This document shows positions 6,109 through 8,082 of a stretch of 8,082 nt of DNA, one piece after another (position 1 is the first letter of the stretch; the number at the start of each line of letters is the position of its first letter). Source of the DNA: Bifidobacteriaceae bacterium (GTDB lineage Bacteria > Actinomycetota > Actinomycetes > Actinomycetales > WQXJ01); contig JAIRTF010000309.1 of assembly GCA_031255075.1 (NCBI GenBank), positions 1 to 8,082 of the forward strand, written 5' to 3'. The position numbers were made by a program, and so were the translations under genes. Below the pieces are notes generated by a model. The model was not told where the DNA came from. It did no database searches and saw only the letters and a program-made list of their open reading frames with translations.

Positions 6109-6938
6109 GACGCCGCCTCGACACTGAACTGGTCCGGCGGTCCTTGGCCCGCTCCCGCCAACATGCCGGTGAACTGATCGGCGCCGGCGCCGTCCAAGTG
6201 GGCGGCACTGTGGCCCTCAAAGCCGCCTCCCAAGTTGATCAGTCCGCTTCTATCAAAGTCTCCGCTGCGGATTCCGGGCAGACCGCCTGGGCCTCCCGCG
6301 GAGCCCACAAACTGGCTGGCGCCTTGACCGCGCTGGCTGAGCGTGGCGCCGCTCCGGCAGTAGATGGAATGAACTGTTTGGACGCCGGGGCGTCAACCGG
6401 TGGTTTCACCGACGTGCTGCTGCGGGAAGGAGCCGCCCTGGTTCACGCCGTGGACGTGGGGTACGGGTTGTTGGATTGGCGTCTGCAGCAAGACGCCCGC
6501 GTCAAGGTTCACGACCGGACCAATGTGCGCCACCTCCAGACCGGTGACCTGACGCCGCCTCCGGCCCTGGTGGTGGCTGATTTGTCGTTCATATCGCTGC
6601 GCACTGTGTTGCCGGCCCTGGTGGCTGTCGCCACCGATGAAGCCAACTATCTGCTGATGGTCAAACCCCAATTCGAAGTCGGCCGGGCCAAATTGCCGTC
6701 CGGGGGAGTGGTGACAAACCCTGAAGACCAAATCGAAGCAGTGGCCGCCGTGGCCACCGCTGCCGCCGAATTGGGCCTGGCGGCGCTGGACGTGGTGCGC
6801 TCACCGCTGCCCGGACCGGCCGGAAACATCGAATTCTTCGTCTGGCTGGCGGCCGCCGCCAACCCCGTCAAGCCGGCCCTGAGCGCCCCAGAACTCAACT
6901 CCGCCATTCGCCGCGAAGTACAAGGAGCCCCACAATGA
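6105..6938 (+). CDS. tlyA: TlyA-type rRNA (cytidine-2'-O)-methyltransferase
   Basis: TlyA methylates the ribose 2'-O of cytidines in rRNA: C1409 in 16S and C1920 in 23S rRNA for the mycobacterial type. It is cytosolic, acts on ribosomal subunits, and its loss gives capreomycin resistance in M. tuberculosis. The 277 residues comprise an S4-like RNA-binding domain (about 3-58, LDTELVRRSLARSR) and a Rossmann methyltransferase domain with the SAM motif LDAGASTGGFTDVLL at 92-106. The FtsJ-like catalytic set is visible as K69, D159, K187 and E243. The GTG start at 6105 matches the N-terminus of the mycobacterial enzyme, which argues for the longer type that modifies both subunits. An oddity is the linker between domains, which reads TAWA (60-63) where the mycobacterial enzyme has RAWV. 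The gene overlaps the small ORF before it and nadK after it by 4 bases each. The old name hemolysin A is misleading. Confidence 0.95.
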   Translation: MRRRLDTELVRRSLARSRQHAGELIGAGAVQVGGTVALKAASQVDQSASIKVSAADSGQTAWASRGAHKLAGALTALAERGAAPAVDGMNCLDAGASTGGFTDVLLREGAALVHAVDVGYGLLDWRLQQDARVKVHDRTNVRHLQTGDLTPPPALVVADLSFISLRTVLPALVAVATDEANYLLMVKPQFEVGRAKLPSGGVVTNPEDQIEAVAAVATAAAELGLAALDVVRSPLPGPAGNIEFFVWLAAAANPVKPALSAPELNSAIRREVQGAPQ

Positions 6939-7822
6939 CAAGCCCCGCCTCAAACAAGTCAGTCCTAGTTGTAGCCCACGCCGCCGAAACCGGCGTTGAC
7001 CAAGCCTTGCGCTTGGCGGCCACCGAATTCGCCGCCGCCGGTTGGGAAGTCATCTCAACCGATGAGTTCGAAGGCCAACCAGTTGACCTGGTGTTGGTCC
7101 TCGGCGGTGATGGCACGCTGCTGCGAGCTGCCGAGCTGGTTCACGACCAAGGCACGCCACTGCTGGGGGTCAACCTTGGCCACCTCGGATTCCTGGCCGA
7201 ATGCGAAGGTGGGGAGCTGGCTGCCGCCATTGACCGGGCGGTTTCCGGCAACTATCGAATCGAATCCCGCTCCACCTTGGCAGTCCGGGCCGCGGTGCCA
7301 GATGGGCAGGTCTGGCATAGCTGGGCACTCAACGAGGTGACAGTAGAGAAAGCCATGCCGGAACGTATGGTTGAGGTCATGTTGTCCGTTGACGGCCAAG
7401 ACCTTGGCTCCTATGGCTGCGACGGATTGGTAATCGCCACCGCCACCGGTTCCACTGGACACGCCTATTCAGGCGGCGGTCCGGTGGTTTGGCCAGATCT
7501 TTCCGTATTGGTGGTGGTGCCGCTGGCGGCTCACGCCCTATTCAACCGGCCACTCTTGGTGGCGCCCTATTCAACGGTCACCATTGAAGTGGCGCTTGAT
7601 TCACGCTCACCGGCTTTGGCGATTTGTGATGGCCGGCGCAGCCGGGCGCTGCCGGCCGGGGGACGGATGGAAGTGACCGTCGGTTCCCAAGATGTGAACC
7701 TGGTGCGCTTCGGCGGGCAGCCATTTGGCGAACGGCTGGTCCGCAAATTTGCTCTGCCGGTGCGCAGTTGGCGGGCGGTCGGCGCCGCCAGAGCGGCCGG
7801 CGGCTTAGAAGGTGACCGCTGA
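6935..7822 (+). CDS. nadK: NAD kinase
   Basis: This cytosolic enzyme phosphorylates NAD+ to NADP+ using ATP or polyphosphate and is the sole route to NADP in most bacteria. The 295-residue product has the family signatures GGDG at 57-60 with the catalytic aspartate D59, ALNEV with N133/E134, and the Gly/Thr-rich nucleotide-binding motif at about 169-183. It also has a C-terminal VRKFALPVRSW typical of actinobacterial members. The binding motif reads TATGSTGHAYSGGGP in place of the usual TPTGSTAYAFSAGGP, so several otherwise well-kept positions are changed. The rest of the protein is full length and intact, so I expect it to be active. The ATG at 6935 overlaps the tlyA stop by 4 bases and has AAGGAG at 6922-6927. 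The recN ATG follows its stop codon directly. Confidence 0.95.
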   Translation: MTSPASNKSVLVVAHAAETGVDQALRLAATEFAAAGWEVISTDEFEGQPVDLVLVLGGDGTLLRAAELVHDQGTPLLGVNLGHLGFLAECEGGELAAAIDRAVSGNYRIESRSTLAVRAAVPDGQVWHSWALNEVTVEKAMPERMVEVMLSVDGQDLGSYGCDGLVIATATGSTGHAYSGGGPVVWPDLSVLVVVPLAAHALFNRPLLVAPYSTVTIEVALDSRSPALAICDGRRSRALPAGGRMEVTVGSQDVNLVRFGGQPFGERLVRKFALPVRSWRAVGAARAAGGLEGDR

Positions 7823-8082
7823 ATGCTCAGCGAATTGGAACTGGCCGGTCTGGGCGTTATCGAAACCGCCCAGATCAGCTTTCCGCCAGGTATGACGGTC
7901 ATTTCCGGTGAAACCGGTGCCGGCAAGACCATGTTGTTGAACGCTTTGGCTTGGCTGGTTGGTGCCCGTGCCGACTCGTCTTTGGTCAGAGCCGAGCGGG
8001 CCCAAGTCTCCGGTGTTTTCACCATCCCGCCTGCTCACCAGGCAGCGGAGTTGGCCGTGGCCAGTGGCGCAGCCGTAGAAGA
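7823..8082 (+). CDS. recN: DNA repair protein RecN, N-terminal part (incomplete at right edge)
   Basis: RecN is an SMC-like ATPase that acts on DNA double-strand breaks during recombinational repair. Only the first 86 codons are in the window. They show the family start (LSELELAGLGVIE), the Walker A loop GETGAGKT at 29-36 with K35, and the following LVGARADSSLVR region that is diagnostic for RecN among SMC-like ATPases. The coiled-coil arms, signature motif and Walker B lie beyond the right edge. The ATG at 7823 abuts the nadK stop at 7820-7822 with no bases between. An AAGGTG-like sequence just upstream is a weak ribosome binding site, so translation is probably coupled to nadK. Confidence 0.94.
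   Translation, partial: MLSELELAGLGVIETAQISFPPGMTVISGETGAGKTMLLNALAWLVGARADSSLVRAERAQVSGVFTIPPAHQAAELAVASGAAVE

Overview
The window reads as chromosomal DNA of a high-GC actinobacterium. The evidence is the contiguous tlyA-nadK-recN order, which is characteristic of Actinobacteria, a long Corynebacterium-type threonine synthase, GTG starts, a probably leaderless gene and Pro/Ala/Tyr-rich membrane proteins. The genus cannot be named from the sequence. No RNA gene, insertion sequence, phage gene or CRISPR array is visible.

Layout. Positions 1-710 (minus strand) hold the first 236 residues of a membrane protein with a Pro/Tyr repeat-rich cytoplasmic tail and one membrane segment; it runs off the left edge. 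A divergent promoter region (711-836) separates it from thrC (837-2270, plus strand). After a 152-base gap with a promoter-like box and a strong ribosome binding site comes a tightly packed four-gene unit at 2423-5920. It encodes an SPFH-domain protein of the Bacillus YdjI type with a C-terminal zinc ribbon, a YdjG-like membrane protein with two zinc ribbons, and two small membrane proteins that share a conserved cytosolic motif. All junctions overlap by 1 or 4 bases. A 77-base gap follows. The second packed unit is a 36-44 codon ORF, tlyA (rRNA 2'-O-methyltransferase), nadK (NAD kinase) and the start of recN (DNA repair ATPase), which runs off the right edge.

How the genes work together. thrC is an amino-acid biosynthesis gene standing alone. 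The SPFH/zinc-ribbon unit resembles the B. subtilis ydjGHI set that works with the PspA-type protein YdjF in the membrane-stress response. Here no PspA and no TPM-domain (YdjH-like) gene lies in the cluster, and two small paralogous membrane proteins occupy that place. This is the most unusual part of the window. tlyA-nadK-recN is a conserved housekeeping group whose members have no obvious shared pathway.
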